64,000 nt of DNA from Nitrospira sp. (GTDB lineage Bacteria; Nitrospirota; Nitrospiria; Nitrospirales; Nitrospiraceae), in assembly GCA_018242665.1 (NCBI GenBank), contig JAFEBL010000017.1, positions 186,001 to 250,000 of the forward strand. Direction: 5' to 3'. Position numbers and translations under genes: made by a program. Under the pieces are notes generated by a model. The model was not told where the DNA came from. It was given only the letters and a program-made list of their open reading frames with translations, and made no database searches. Positions 7,009 to 16,288 of the stretch are shown in pieces. Numbering within the stretch: the stretch's first letter is position 1; the number at the start of each line of letters is the position of its first letter.

Positions 7009-9747
7009 ATGCAGCGTATTCGCCCACGCCACATGCCGCCCCTCCGAGATGATGGACCAGACGCGGGCCATACGATCCTGAGCGATGGAACGACGGCCCT
7101 ATTGCGGATCGCGCAACCCGGCGATGCCGATGAGTTGCAGCGATTCGTCGAACGACTCTCTCCGGCCGCCACTCGTCACCGCTTCTTTTCGGAAACCGCC
7201 CCGCCCGCCGAGGTGATCCGCGCACTCTGCGATTCGTCGCAGCCACAGCGCAGCCTCACGCTGCTCGCCCTGCGTCGGCAGGATGATACGCTGAGCGTGA
7301 TTGCCTCCGGCTCGTACCATGCGCGGGCCCCCTATGAGGCAGAGATCGCGATGGCCGTGGACGACCGACTCCATGGGCACGGCCTCGGCACGATGCTCCT
7401 CGAACGCCTAGCGCTGCTCGCCATTCGGCAGGGATTCACCAAGCTCTGGGCCATCACCCATGCCGACAACTTGGCGATGCGCGAGGTGTTCGCCACATCC
7501 GGCTTCCCCATGGAAGAACATCTTGAAGGCGGCGACATGGAGGTCGAACTGTCGCTGACCCCGACCGATCAGAGCGTGCGGCAATCGGAATGGCGCGAAC
7601 GAGTCGCGACCACCGCCTCGCTCCGCCCCCTGTTCCATCCCCGCTCCGTCGCCGTGGTCGGCGCCTCGCGCTCCCCGCAGAGTATCGGCTATCGTGTCCT
7701 CGACGCGCTCCGGAGTAATGGATTTCGCGGAAGCTGCTATGCCGTCAATCCTTATGCCTCCACGATCGCAGGCGTCGACACCTTTCCTTCACTCCGCGCC
7801 CTGCCGGATCCGGTTGATCTCGCCGTCATCGCCGTGCCCAAGGAGGCGGTGCTGTCGGTGGTGGACGATTGCGCGGCGACCGGCGTCCGCGCACTGGTGG
7901 TCATCACCGCAGGCTTTGCCGAAGTCGGCGAAGAAGGGCGCCGGCTGCAAACACACCTGCTGGACAAGGTCCGGCAGCATGGCATGCGCATGGTCGGGCC
8001 CAACTGCTTCGGTGTCCTGAACACGGACCCGGCGGTGCGGCTCAACGCCACCTTCACCTCCACGTTTCCGCTCGCGGGATCGATTGCGATGTCTTCGCAA
8101 AGCGGCGCGTTGGGTCTGGCACTCCTGGCCGCGTCACGACGATTGCAACTCGGCATTTCGACCTTCGTCAGCGTCGGCAACAAGGCCGATGTTTCCGTGA
8201 ACGACCTGCTGCAATATTGGGAGAGCGATGGCGCCACCAGCGTCATTTTGTTGTATGTGGAATCCTTCGGCAACCCGAGACGGTTTGCGCAGATCGCGCG
8301 TCGAGTCAGCCGCAACAAACCGATCGTCGCACTCAAAGCGGGACGAACCTCGTCAGGCAAACGGGCTGCCGGCTCCCACACGGCCGCGCTGGCCGCCAAC
8401 GATGTCGCCGTCGAGGCGTTGTTTCAACAAACCGGCATCCTGCGCGCCGACCGGCTGGAAGATATGTTCGCGCTTGCAGCCGCGCTCGCGGAACAACCCT
8501 TGCCGAAAGGCAAACGGGTCGGCATCGTCACCAACGCGGGCGGGCCTGCCATTCTGTGCGCCGATGCCTGTGAAGCAGCCGGGCTGGAGGTGCCGGAACT
8601 GTCCCAGGCTACAATCACGCGGCTCTCGCCCTTCCTGCCTCCCTCAGCATCCCTGCGCAACCCGGTCGACTTGATCGCCTCGGCCAGCCCCGAACAGTAC
8701 TGTCAGGCCATCGAGACGCTCCTGACCTCCGACGACATCGATGCCTTAATTGTTCTGTACATCGCGGTCACCAGCACGGACGTCGATCCCATAGCCGAGG
8801 GTATCCTACGAGGCATTGCCGCCGCCCGGGCGGCCCACGCGGTCACCAAACCGGTCTACACCGGCTGGATGGTGGAATCCGATCGCGAGCGTCGCTTGTC
8901 CCTGCCGAGCGAAACGATCCCGACGTTCGCGCTCCCGGAACTTCCCGCCCGCGTCTTGGGCACCATTGCCGGATATGTCCAATGGCGCGATCGTCCACTC
9001 GGCATGGTGCCAGACTTTGACGATCTGGACCTGGCGACCATTCGCACCATGTGCCGGGAGGTGCTGGCCACGAGGGGTGGCGGCTGGTTGACAGCCATCG
9101 AGACGCGCGCGGTCTTGGCCGCCATGGCGATTCGGTTACCGCCGGGCGGAGTGGCCACCAACGCGGAAGAAGCCGCCACGCTCGCCGCGCAGGTTGGATT
9201 TCCAGTCGCCGTGAAATTGGCTTCGCATACCCTCGTGCATAAAACCGACCTCGGCGGCGTACATTTGAATCTTGCTGGGAAAGCCGAGGTTCGCCGTGCC
9301 TATGAAGACATCGCCGCACGCCTCTCGCAGGATCGGCATCTGGACGCGATGGAAGGAGTGCTCGTCCAGCCGATGGTGAAGGATGGCGTGGAAGTGATGG
9401 CCGGCATGGTCCACGATCCGTCATTCGGACCGTTGATCGGGTTTGGGCTTGGCGGGATCCACGTCGAAATCCTGGGCGATGTACGATTCCGCATCACACC
9501 GTTGACGGAGTTGGATGCCGCCGACCTGATTCGCAGCATCAAAGGCTATCGCCTGCTGCAAGGCTATCGTGGGCACCCGCCGGCCGACGTGGACGCGATT
9601 CAGGATCTGCTGCTCCGGCTCTCACGGCTCGTCGAGGACGTGCCGGAGATCGTAGAGCTTGATCTCAACCCCATCTTCGCGCATGCACCAGGGGAAGGCT
9701 ACAGCATCGTGGATGCAAGGATTCGCGTCGCACAGAAGGGAGACTAG
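7009..9747 (+). CDS. GNAT acetyltransferase fused to ADP-forming acyl-CoA synthetase (Pat-like)
   Basis: A cytoplasmic protein of about 912 residues. The N-terminal GNAT domain (about 20-190; HGLGTMLLERL is the acetyl-CoA loop) is followed by a CoA-binding Rossmann domain (about 205-300; RSVAVVGASRSPQSIGY), two succinyl-CoA-synthetase-like domains containing AAGSHTAAL near residue 455, and an ATP-grasp domain (about 690-910; VAVKLASHTLVHKTDLGGV). Such fusions act as protein lysine acetyltransferases that silence acyl-CoA synthetases, or as acetate-CoA ligases. The His in SHTAA is where the family carries its phosphorylated His, so catalysis is possible. In E. coli Pat the GNAT lies at the C-terminus; here it leads. 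The start is uncertain (7009 or 7033), with no strong ribosome site. Confidence 0.88.
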   Translation: MQRIRPRHMPPLRDDGPDAGHTILSDGTTALLRIAQPGDADELQRFVERLSPAATRHRFFSETAPPAEVIRALCDSSQPQRSLTLLALRRQDDTLSVIASGSYHARAPYEAEIAMAVDDRLHGHGLGTMLLERLALLAIRQGFTKLWAITHADNLAMREVFATSGFPMEEHLEGGDMEVELSLTPTDQSVRQSEWRERVATTASLRPLFHPRSVAVVGASRSPQSIGYRVLDALRSNGFRGSCYAVNPYASTIAGVDTFPSLRALPDPVDLAVIAVPKEAVLSVVDDCAATGVRALVVITAGFAEVGEEGRRLQTHLLDKVRQHGMRMVGPNCFGVLNTDPAVRLNATFTSTFPLAGSIAMSSQSGALGLALLAASRRLQLGISTFVSVGNKADVSVNDLLQYWESDGATSVILLYVESFGNPRRFAQIARRVSRNKPIVALKAGRTSSGKRAAGSHTAALAANDVAVEALFQQTGILRADRLEDMFALAAALAEQPLPKGKRVGIVTNAGGPAILCADACEAAGLEVPELSQATITRLSPFLPPSASLRNPVDLIASASPEQYCQAIETLLTSDDIDALIVLYIAVTSTDVDPIAEGILRGIAAARAAHAVTKPVYTGWMVESDRERRLSLPSETIPTFALPELPARVLGTIAGYVQWRDRPLGMVPDFDDLDLATIRTMCREVLATRGGGWLTAIETRAVLAAMAIRLPPGGVATNAEEAATLAAQVGFPVAVKLASHTLVHKTDLGGVHLNLAGKAEVRRAYEDIAARLSQDRHLDAMEGVLVQPMVKDGVEVMAGMVHDPSFGPLIGFGLGGIHVEILGDVRFRITPLTELDAADLIRSIKGYRLLQGYRGHPPADVDAIQDLLLRLSRLVEDVPEIVELDLNPIFAHAPGEGYSIVDARIRVAQKGD

Positions 9748-9755
9748 CGCAGACT

Positions 9756-10316
9756 TCACTCCCGTGACGGCCCACCGCCATGACAGGCGAGACAGTTCGC
9801 GATCCGGCCAGGACGATGCGCCCCCCGCCCCTGTTGATACAACTGCCGGACGATCGGCTCGTCTCGCAGTGTCGGTTCAGCAGCAATCCTGGGGCCGAAT
9901 TCATGGCAGGCCGTGCAGGACGTGCTTCCGGTCGCGCGAAAGATCAATTCCCCGTGAGGATTGCGGCGCGTCTGCTCCGTAATCTGAGCCAGGATTCCCC
10001 GGTGTTCCGTATGGCACCCAGTACAAGCCTGCTGTTGCACGACGAGCCCCCGGTGCCAGCCTGCCACGGTCGCTGTGGCCTGCCGCTCAAAATAGCCTTC
10101 GGTATGGCAGCCCGTACAGCGGGCGGGACTCGGCCCCCGAAACGGCTCATGGCATTGCGTGCATCCTCCGTGATCGACGTGGTAGCGACTGAGATCGCCG
10201 GGAGCCCAGAACGCGGCGGGACTCCGCACAGTTCCCCACCCAACCCACATCACCAACACCAGCGTCGCCAACGCCACAACCGGCATCGCAGTTCTGGGGA
10301 GCGGAAGGTACCGCAT
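9756..10316 (-). CDS. membrane-anchored pentaheme cytochrome c
   Basis: A 186-residue protein with an N-terminal anchor or signal helix (about residues 10-28) and five CxxCH sites in order: CTQCH, CTGCH, CTGCH, CTACH and CLACH. Extra His residues (HVDHGG, TEHRG, NPHGEL) could be distal ligands. The last about 70 residues (NPHGELIFRATG, then CTACH, then PGRIANCLACHGGG) match the whole diheme cytochrome encoded at 10938-11297, so one arose from the other by duplication. It is followed, in transcription order, by nothing co-directional before the convergent acyl-CoA synthetase. The upstream gene is the b-type membrane protein (3-nt spacing), suggesting quinol-to-cytochrome electron transfer. Confidence 0.85.
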   Translation of the reverse strand: MRYLPLPRTAMPVVALATLVLVMWVGWGTVRSPAAFWAPGDLSRYHVDHGGCTQCHEPFRGPSPARCTGCHTEGYFERQATATVAGWHRGLVVQQQACTGCHTEHRGILAQITEQTRRNPHGELIFRATGSTSCTACHEFGPRIAAEPTLRDEPIVRQLYQQGRGAHRPGRIANCLACHGGGPSRE

Positions 10317-10319
10317 GAC

Positions 10320-10907
10320 TTACGAGATTCCGGCAAAGAACCAGGCTCCCGCCACGTGCAGCAGGGTGAAGGCCAGGAACATGAGTGTCATCGGCGCATG
10401 GATCGCCTGCCAGAGACGAAACGCCTCCTCTTGAGAGGCCATTCCGTGCAACCGGGCATCGATGTCATGCTCGGACCATCCTTGATGCTGGAGTTGTCTC
10501 CGCTGATCGTTGAGCGCTCGCAGACTGACGGCATGCACTAGTTGGCCCACGATTCCGCTGACGACCACGATCACCATGGACCCCATGGCCAGGATCGGGA
10601 CAAGCGCATGGTAGTGAGCGCCGGAGTGAATAAAAATCAGCAGCGGTCCCACGACACCTGCCACCATGTGGACTCGAAACCAGCCGCGCGGCCAGCGTCG
10701 TGAGGGGCTGGCCCGTTTCCGAAGGGGGTAGACGAATACCAGTACCGTGACGGCCAGACCGGCCCAGCCGACGATATGTCCATACCGTGTATGGCCGAAG
10801 GGCGTCACCTGGTCGAGACTGAGCAGCGCCTCAAAGGCCAGGGCGCCAGCGATCGCCGCGACCATCGCCCCCACGATCACGATAAGGCGTGACTGCGCGC
10901 CGGTCAT
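10320..10907 (-). CDS. b-type cytochrome-like integral membrane protein
   Basis: A 195-residue protein with about five transmembrane helices (roughly 8-30, 42-62, 80-96, 103-125, 165-192). Paired His in helices, RVHMVAG with FIHSGAHYH and WQAIHAPM with LLHVAG, give plausible haem b ligands as in ferric-reductase or cytochrome b561-like proteins. It is sandwiched between a pentaheme and a diheme cytochrome c gene with 3-nt and 30-nt gaps, so it probably passes electrons between the quinone pool and periplasmic cytochromes. I assign the role from context and His pattern, not from a family I can name precisely. Confidence 0.65.
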   Translation of the reverse strand: MTGAQSRLIVIVGAMVAAIAGALAFEALLSLDQVTPFGHTRYGHIVGWAGLAVTVLVFVYPLRKRASPSRRWPRGWFRVHMVAGVVGPLLIFIHSGAHYHALVPILAMGSMVIVVVSGIVGQLVHAVSLRALNDQRRQLQHQGWSEHDIDARLHGMASQEEAFRLWQAIHAPMTLMFLAFTLLHVAGAWFFAGIS

Positions 10908-10937
10908 CGTTGATCTTCGCCTTTCCCCACCCGCAGG

Positions 10938-11297
10938 TTACTGCCGGTATTTCTCAACCCCTTTGTTGCCACCGGCATGACAACGCAAACAGTCCGCAAA
11001 CCGGCCGGGCCCATGAATGCCCTTCGCCTTGGCCTTAAGATCCTGCACCAACGTGTTGTCCTGCACCTGTGCCGAGACCACACCGTTTTTCCCCCCGCGG
11101 TGACAATCCAGGCAGGTGGTGGCACCAGTCGCGCGAAAGATCAGATCGCTGTGCGGATTCGCCACCGTTCCGGCCGAATCAGCAATCGTCCGGGCCGACG
11201 ACAGCCCTGCCGACGAGGAAGAGATTCCCCCTGGCGTAACGGCCAGACAGAGCAGCCCGAGCAGACAAGCCGGCGCCGCGAATCTCCAGGCGTTCAT
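10938..11297 (-). CDS. periplasmic diheme cytochrome c, paralogue of the pentaheme C-terminus
   Basis: A 119-residue exported protein with a signal peptide (1-23) and two haem sites, CLDCH and CLRCH. NPHSDLIFRATGATTC and GPGRFADCLRCHAGG align closely with the C-terminal third of the pentaheme protein encoded two genes downstream. The conserved His in NPH and GIH could serve as distal ligands. Its ATG overlaps the stop of the hemerythrin gene by four bases (ATGA), showing translational coupling. Confidence 0.85.
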   Translation of the reverse strand: MNAWRFAAPACLLGLLCLAVTPGGISSSSAGLSSARTIADSAGTVANPHSDLIFRATGATTCLDCHRGGKNGVVSAQVQDNTLVQDLKAKAKGIHGPGRFADCLRCHAGGNKGVEKYRQ

Positions 11298-11776
11298 GAC
11301 CGTTCACTCCCACAACAAGTTCGATACCGTTCTTCCGGAATCTCTTTCATGGCCTGATATAACTCGGTCCTCTCCGCCTCACTGATCACCTGATCGATCG
11401 ACGGATAGAGAATGCGCTCCTCTTTCATGTTGTGCGACTTCAGAATCTCCAACAACCGCCCCTCCTCCCGGTCGCTGTCGGGATTGTGCGCCTGTACCTT
11501 TTCATGAATTGCCTCCAGGCATTGGCCGATCATGCGATGCTCGGTCCGCATGACCTGTGTCGGTCCCCCCTCCGCCATGCCGGAGTTTTCCTCCCACTTG
11601 GGAAACAACACGTCTTCCTCCCACACGATATGCCGCTGCAGGCCGAACTTGAACTCGACGAAGGCCTCCTTGGCTTTGATGAAATCCTTCCGCTTCTGTT
11701 GCTGGAAGGTGGTGAAGAGCGCATCCAGTCGATCATGATCCTGTTCAAACGTCACACTGATCTTCGCATCGGACAT
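11294..11776 (-). CDS. hemerythrin-like (HHE domain) protein
   Basis: A 160-residue four-helix protein with the hemerythrin iron pattern: HDRLD at about 14, RHIVWEEDVLFP at about 49-60, TEHRMIG at about 82 and SHNMKEERILYP at about 114-125, supplying His and Glu ligands for a di-iron site. Such proteins bind O2 or NO, or sense or repair iron centres. There is no signal peptide, so it is cytoplasmic, unlike its secreted neighbours. It ends with CCGSERS. The coupling to the diheme gene suggests a role linked to oxygen or NO exposure of the electron carriers. Confidence 0.87.
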   Translation of the reverse strand: MSDAKISVTFEQDHDRLDALFTTFQQQKRKDFIKAKEAFVEFKFGLQRHIVWEEDVLFPKWEENSGMAEGGPTQVMRTEHRMIGQCLEAIHEKVQAHNPDSDREEGRLLEILKSHNMKEERILYPSIDQVISEAERTELYQAMKEIPEERYRTCCGSERS

Positions 11777-11790
11777 GCCGTTCTCCTTCG

Positions 11791-12282
11791 TTATGAATGG
11801 CGAAGCCTATATTCTAAGTGACAGGCCACGCAGGCTTTGAGCACATTGTTGAACTCAGGCAGAATTTGCTTCAGATCTTTCGTGGGCATGACTTCGGCCA
11901 ACTTTTCAGCGGCGGCATGATGCGCCATCGCAAGATCGTGATAGGCCGGCGGGAAATTCTCCGGCTGCTGGCGAGCCATCGCATGCCGGTGCATAAAAAA
12001 TCCCAAATGCGTTTCGGTCAACCCTTGGGCCAGCCGGTAGTCTTCTTCGGCCAATGCCGCAACGATGGCTTGAATCGTTTCCAAATGCTGCAGCATGACG
12101 GCGCGATGTTCCTGCTGCGCATCAGGTCCCAGAGGGATGGGCGTGCGTACGTCCGGCAGGTGTACCGGCCTCACTTCGTCAGCAGGCGGCGCAGGCCGCT
12201 GTTCAGCGCACCCGGTCGCGAGGGTGACCATCACGAACAGGAAGACCAGTCCGGCCGCCGAGTGTCGCTGCCCTCGACTCAT
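11791..12282 (-). CDS. cytochrome c'-like (class II) lipoprotein
   Basis: A 163-residue lipoprotein: the signal helix ends with the lipobox LATGC at about residue 25. The haem site CVACH sits close to the C-terminus, the hallmark of class II cytochromes, and the preceding region is helical with many His residues (HRHAMAR, AYHDLAMAHHAAAE). Class II cytochromes bind NO or act as electron carriers. The ATG at 12282 was chosen because it directly precedes the signal peptide; the upstream frame is Arg-rich and unlikely. It lies 14 nt before the hemerythrin gene. Confidence 0.75.
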   Translation of the reverse strand: MSRGQRHSAAGLVFLFVMVTLATGCAEQRPAPPADEVRPVHLPDVRTPIPLGPDAQQEHRAVMLQHLETIQAIVAALAEEDYRLAQGLTETHLGFFMHRHAMARQQPENFPPAYHDLAMAHHAAAEKLAEVMPTKDLKQILPEFNNVLKACVACHLEYRLRHS

Positions 12283-12355
12283 GCCTGCCCCTCTGTCGGC
12301 ATCCGGCCGTCTTCGCCCCCGCCCTCCACGCCCCTGGAATCGTACGGCAGCCATC

Positions 12356-12664
12356 TCAGGCTCGGTCCGCCCGCTCCTTCTTGAAGGCTTCCTTTCCGGC
12401 GGCCAAGGCGGCGGCGATCGTGGCTTCCGTTTCTTTCAAATATCGCTTGGCCTCTTCCATCGTATGCGCAATGTCCGTCCGGATTTCCTTGGCCTTCTCC
12501 AACACATCTTCTTCCGTCCGTCGCGCATAGCCCTTGATCGCCCGGCGCGTTTCCTCGCCGGAATGGGGCGCATACAGGATGGCTGCCATCGCCCCGAGCA
12601 TGGCCCCACTCAAAAATGCGATCGAGACGCCTAGCCCGGAACAATTGTGATCGTGATCCGCCAT
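12356..12664 (-). CDS. YtxH-domain protein
   Basis: A 102-residue protein with one hydrophobic helix near the N-terminus (LGVSIAFLSGAMLGAMAAILYAPHSGEETRR; the LYAPxSGEETR part is the YtxH signature) and a long charged amphipathic helix or coiled coil (about 45-95). Members are envelope stress proteins of unknown mechanism. The ATG at 12664 has a GAGAGG site; the longer frame lacks one. Confidence 0.8.
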   Translation of the reverse strand: MADHDHNCSGLGVSIAFLSGAMLGAMAAILYAPHSGEETRRAIKGYARRTEEDVLEKAKEIRTDIAHTMEEAKRYLKETEATIAAALAAGKEAFKKERADRA

Positions 12665-12910
12665 GATAACCTCTCTTTCCCCATCTATGTGTTTGTCGAA
12701 CTGGGACTTCATGCTCTGTCGTCGTAGAAAGCAAGCAGAGGATGTGCCAGGCGATAGGAGCGACGCAGCCATCAATTTTCTGCTTTTGCAAGGTTTTCAG
12801 GGGAGCGGCGAGCCGCAACCGCTGATCAGGGCTTTGAATGGGGAATTCCTGAACCGTCTAAATTCGGCACTGTCCCAAAAAGCACCAGACACATCGTCTC
12901 CCCTCTGCCA

Positions 12911-15295
12911 TTAACTCCCGATAGCCGCCCGCCTCAGACGCAGGCTGTTCATGACGACGCTGACGGAGCTGAAGGCCATCGCTGCGCTCGCCAGTACGGG
13001 ACTTAACATCAGACCGGTGAACGGATACAACGCACCGGCCGCGACAGGAATACCAACCACGTTATAAATAAACGCCCAGAACAGATTCTGCTTCATCACC
13101 AGCATGGTCTTCTTCGCAAGTCTGATCGCTGAAGCCACGCTCCGCAGGTCGCCTCGCATCAGTGTGACATCGCTCGCCTCAATCGCGATGTCTGTGCCGG
13201 TCCCAATCGCCATTCCCACGTCAGCCTGCGCCAACGCCGGGGCATCGTTGATACCATCCCCCACCATGGCGACGACCTCCCCCGCCTCGCGCAGACGCCG
13301 GATCTCCGCCACCTTACCCTCCGGCAACACCCCAGCCACGATCCGATCCACGCCGACTTCCCGGGCCACAGCCTGCGCTGTGCGCTCGTGATCGCCGCTC
13401 AGCATGACGACAGTTAACCCCATTTGCTTAAGCTGTCGGATGGCCTCGCGGGACGTTGCCTTGACGGGATCGGCCACCGCAATGAGTCCAGCCAGCTTGC
13501 CGTTGATGGCTACATATACTGGCGTTTTTCCTGCTCTGGCGAACTGCTCCGCTTGGTCAACGAACGACTCCAACGAGATCGCATAGTCCGACATCAGACC
13601 TTTGTTCCCAACAAGGATCGCTGCGCCTTCCACCACACCCATGGCCCCTCGCCCGGCCATGGACTCGAAGGATTCCACCTCAGCCAAAGGAAGCATCTGC
13701 TCTCCGGCCGCAGACACGATCGCTTCCGCTACAGGATGTTCCGACGAGGCCTCCAGGGAGGCCGTGAGACGGAGAAATTCACGATCGGACCACTGGCTAC
13801 CCTCAGCAGTGATGACCTCGGTGACAGCCGGTTTTCCCTCCGTGATGGTGCCGGTCTTGTCGAGCACAACCGTGGTGATGCCAGCGGCCCTCTGCAGCGC
13901 TTCTCCACCCTTGATTAAGATGCCTTGTTCCGCACCCCTCCCGGTTGCCACCATCATTGCCGTCGGTACCGCGAGTCCCATCGCGCATGGACAGGCGATA
14001 ATCAGCACTGCGACGGCTGCAGCAAAGGCTTGCGCCCCGGACGTCTGATCCACCGCGACGTACCAGACCACGAACGTCGCGAGCGCCAACGACATCACGA
14101 TCGGCACAAAGACCACGCTGACTTGGTCCGCTAGCTTTTGGATCGGAGCCCGCGAACCCTGCGCGTCCTGCATCAGTTTGACAATATGGGCCAGCACACT
14201 GTCCGCGCCCACCGTGGTCGCCTGATAGCGGAACGCGCCGGACCTATTGATCGTGCCGCCGATGACGCGGTCTCCCGCCTGCTTCTCGACCGGCATCGCT
14301 TCGCCCGTCAACATGGATTCATCGACGCTGCTTGTGCCGGACAGCACATCGCCATCCACTGCGATGCGCTGGCCTGGCCGCACCACGACCACGTCTCCGC
14401 TCTTCACCGCTTCGACCTGCAGATCGATCTCAACGCCCTCCCGCACGACGCGGGCTGTCTTGGGTTGCAGCGCCACCAATCGTCGCAGCGCAACCGAGGT
14501 CTGCCGCTTGGCGCGGGCCTCCAGCGTATGACCGGTCAGGATCAGCGCAATGATCATCACCACGGCTTCAAAATAGACATCCGGCTGGACACCGTGAGAC
14601 TGGAAAAAGTCCGGAACGACGGTGGCGAAGACGGAATAGAAAAAGGCCGCGCCGGTTCCCACCGCAATCAGCGTATTCATGTCGGCTGCGCGATGCCGGA
14701 GCGCAGACCAGGCCCGCCCATAAAACTGCCGCCCGGTCGAGCCCATCACTGCTATCGTCAGCGCCATCAGAACATAGGACCATTGGCTCGGAGTCGCGAA
14801 CGACAACCAGGATGCCACCTCCATCATCAAAGGCATGAAGAAGCCGACTGCGTGGCTATCCGGTTCACCCGCCACCAAGAGCGGCATGGATAACGCCATT
14901 GCCGACAAGCCGGCGGCGCCGCTCCACAAAGCCTTACGCCGCGCCAAAAGATATTCCTCTTCCTGTGCCCGATCCTGTCCTACCTGTTCATCAAAGGAGC
15001 TTGGGCTCTGAGTCGCCGGTTTGGCTTCATACCCCGTCCGGTTGATCGCCTGGACCAACGATGCCTCCGAAGTGACGGCGGAGTCATAGGTGATGACGGC
15101 TTGCTTCAACATGAGATGGACCGACGCATCAAAGACCCCTGGTTCTTTCTGTACCGCTTGCTGGACGCGGCTCTGGCAAGCGGCGCAGGTCATGCCCTGG
15201 ACCGGAATGGTCACCTTTCGGAGCTGCGGAGTGGCAGAAGCCTCCGCACCGGCAGATGGGTTAATCTTCTGTTCCAACAATGCGACCTTGTTCAT
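12911..15295 (-). CDS. copA: copper-exporting P1B-type ATPase CopA
   Basis: A 794-residue inner-membrane pump for Cu(I). It has one N-terminal HMA domain ([11 protein letters not shown] at about 34-44), eight predicted helices, the metal channel motif CPC ([11 protein letters not shown] near 435), the phosphorylated Asp in DKTGTITEG (near 478), the HP motif (SSEHPVAEA) and the hinge [12 protein letters not shown]. All key residues are present. A four-base overlap couples it to the chaperone gene. No CueR or CsoR gene is adjacent, so control must come from elsewhere. The role fits protection of cytochrome assembly from copper, or copper delivery. Confidence 0.96.
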   Translation of the reverse strand: MNKVALLEQKINPSAGAEASATPQLRKVTIPVQGMTCAACQSRVQQAVQKEPGVFDASVHLMLKQAVITYDSAVTSEASLVQAINRTGYEAKPATQSPSSFDEQVGQDRAQEEEYLLARRKALWSGAAGLSAMALSMPLLVAGEPDSHAVGFFMPLMMEVASWLSFATPSQWSYVLMALTIAVMGSTGRQFYGRAWSALRHRAADMNTLIAVGTGAAFFYSVFATVVPDFFQSHGVQPDVYFEAVVMIIALILTGHTLEARAKRQTSVALRRLVALQPKTARVVREGVEIDLQVEAVKSGDVVVVRPGQRIAVDGDVLSGTSSVDESMLTGEAMPVEKQAGDRVIGGTINRSGAFRYQATTVGADSVLAHIVKLMQDAQGSRAPIQKLADQVSVVFVPIVMSLALATFVVWYVAVDQTSGAQAFAAAVAVLIIACPCAMGLAVPTAMMVATGRGAEQGILIKGGEALQRAAGITTVVLDKTGTITEGKPAVTEVITAEGSQWSDREFLRLTASLEASSEHPVAEAIVSAAGEQMLPLAEVESFESMAGRGAMGVVEGAAILVGNKGLMSDYAISLESFVDQAEQFARAGKTPVYVAINGKLAGLIAVADPVKATSREAIRQLKQMGLTVVMLSGDHERTAQAVAREVGVDRIVAGVLPEGKVAEIRRLREAGEVVAMVGDGINDAPALAQADVGMAIGTGTDIAIEASDVTLMRGDLRSVASAIRLAKKTMLVMKQNLFWAFIYNVVGIPVAAGALYPFTGLMLSPVLASAAMAFSSVSVVMNSLRLRRAAIGS

Positions 15296-15510
15296 GCAAC
15301 CCTCCCGGCCGGCTCGGCCTCATACCCCACCTCGTTTACCGCCCTGGCGATGTCCGCCGGTGTGATCTCTCCCTGATCGTACGCAACGAAGGCCTCTCCG
15401 ACCTTGACGGCCTTGACTTGTACGCCGTCAAGTTGCGTCAACGCCTTGGTCACCTGTCCGACACAGTGTCCGCAGCTCATGCCTTCAATTTTCAGAATCA
15501 AATTTTCCAT
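15292..15510 (-). CDS. copZ: copper chaperone CopZ (HMA domain)
   Basis: A 72-residue ferredoxin-like protein with the metal-binding loop GMSCGHC at about 10-16 and the conserved GYEAEP end. It carries Cu(I) to CopA, whose gene begins inside its stop codon (ATGA). TAGGAGGCGCACC forms the ribosome site. The C-terminus ([13 protein letters not shown]) parallels the HMA domain of CopA ([13 protein letters not shown]), showing common descent. Confidence 0.92.
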   Translation of the reverse strand: MENLILKIEGMSCGHCVGQVTKALTQLDGVQVKAVKVGEAFVAYDQGEITPADIARAVNEVGYEAEPAGRVA

Positions 15511-15820
15511 GGTGCGCCTCCTAGGGTAAGTGACCGCTCTTCGACGAGCTCCATGCTCAATCCAAACGCTCTGTCATCTCTCTAGACGGAGAAGGTGGCG
15601 AATCATTACAGTGTGAGCGGAAACAACAGAAAAGACTGGTTGAAATAGGGAAAGAGCGATTCAGCTGTGAGGGATACTGATGAATGATCGGAGAGGAACA
15701 AGCGGAGGAGGCGAGGGTGCTTCAGTCAGGGATTAGGATCGGATCAGGACCTGTAAGCCAGAGACAGACGCTTCATTGATGTTGTGAAAACCTTCCCGAT
15801 GGACTCTTTCAGCCCCCATG
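15511..15820. other. intergenic region upstream of copZ
   Basis: About 310 nt between copZ and trxC. It should hold the copZ-copA promoter. I looked for a MerR/CueR-type dyad with a 19-nt spacer and found none convincing. No gene is visible. Confidence 0.4.
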
Positions 15821-16261
15821 TCACATATGGCTACGAACCCACCGCACGATATCCTGAAGACCCAGCGCCCCTGGTTGGCGGGCCAGTTCACGCCCTCCGC
15901 GCAGAAGGACCAATGTCGGGATACTGGAAATGCCGAACCTCGCGGCCAACGTCGGCTCTTCTTCCGTGTTCACTTTCCCGAGCCGAACGTGAGGTTCCAG
16001 CATCTGAGCGGCCTGCTCATAGGCCGGGGCCATCATTCGGCAGGGGCCACACCAGGAGGCCCAGAAATCGACCAGCAGAGGAATCTCCGCCCGCTGCGCA
16101 TGCAGATCAAAATCCGCCGCCGTTAAGGCGATCGGATGACCGGCAAACAAGGCGGCATGGCATTGCCCACAACGAGGCTGCTGCGCCAGACGAGCCGCAG
16201 GCACACGATTGACGCTCCGGCAATGCGGGCATACCAGGTGAATCGATTCGGTCACAGCCAT
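15821..16261 (-). CDS. trxC: thioredoxin 2 (TrxC) with N-terminal zinc domain
   Basis: A 146-residue cytoplasmic thioredoxin. The N-terminus carries two zinc knuckles (CPHCRS and CGQCHA), as in thioredoxin 2, followed by a thioredoxin fold with the active site WCGPC near residue 70 and the cis-Pro SIPTLVLLRGG near 118. It reduces disulfides and is typically linked to oxidative stress. The ATG at 16261 was chosen over a TTG at 16276. It sits among cytochrome and copper genes, where thiol chemistry is needed. Confidence 0.9.
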   Translation of the reverse strand: MAVTESIHLVCPHCRSVNRVPAARLAQQPRCGQCHAALFAGHPIALTAADFDLHAQRAEIPLLVDFWASWCGPCRMMAPAYEQAAQMLEPHVRLGKVNTEEEPTLAARFGISSIPTLVLLRGGRELARQPGALGLQDIVRWVRSHM

Positions 16262-16288
16262 GCCTGCCTGCGGCAACAGACCGCGCCA

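Noticed and set aside
13424-14893. Long plus-strand frames inside copA
   Set aside because: High GC leaves open frames opposite coding DNA. CopA motifs run without a break on the minus strand.
15511-15820. CueR or CsoR operator upstream of copZ
   Set aside because: Short partial dyads were seen, but none has the length, spacing and -35/-10 frame of a MerR-type promoter.
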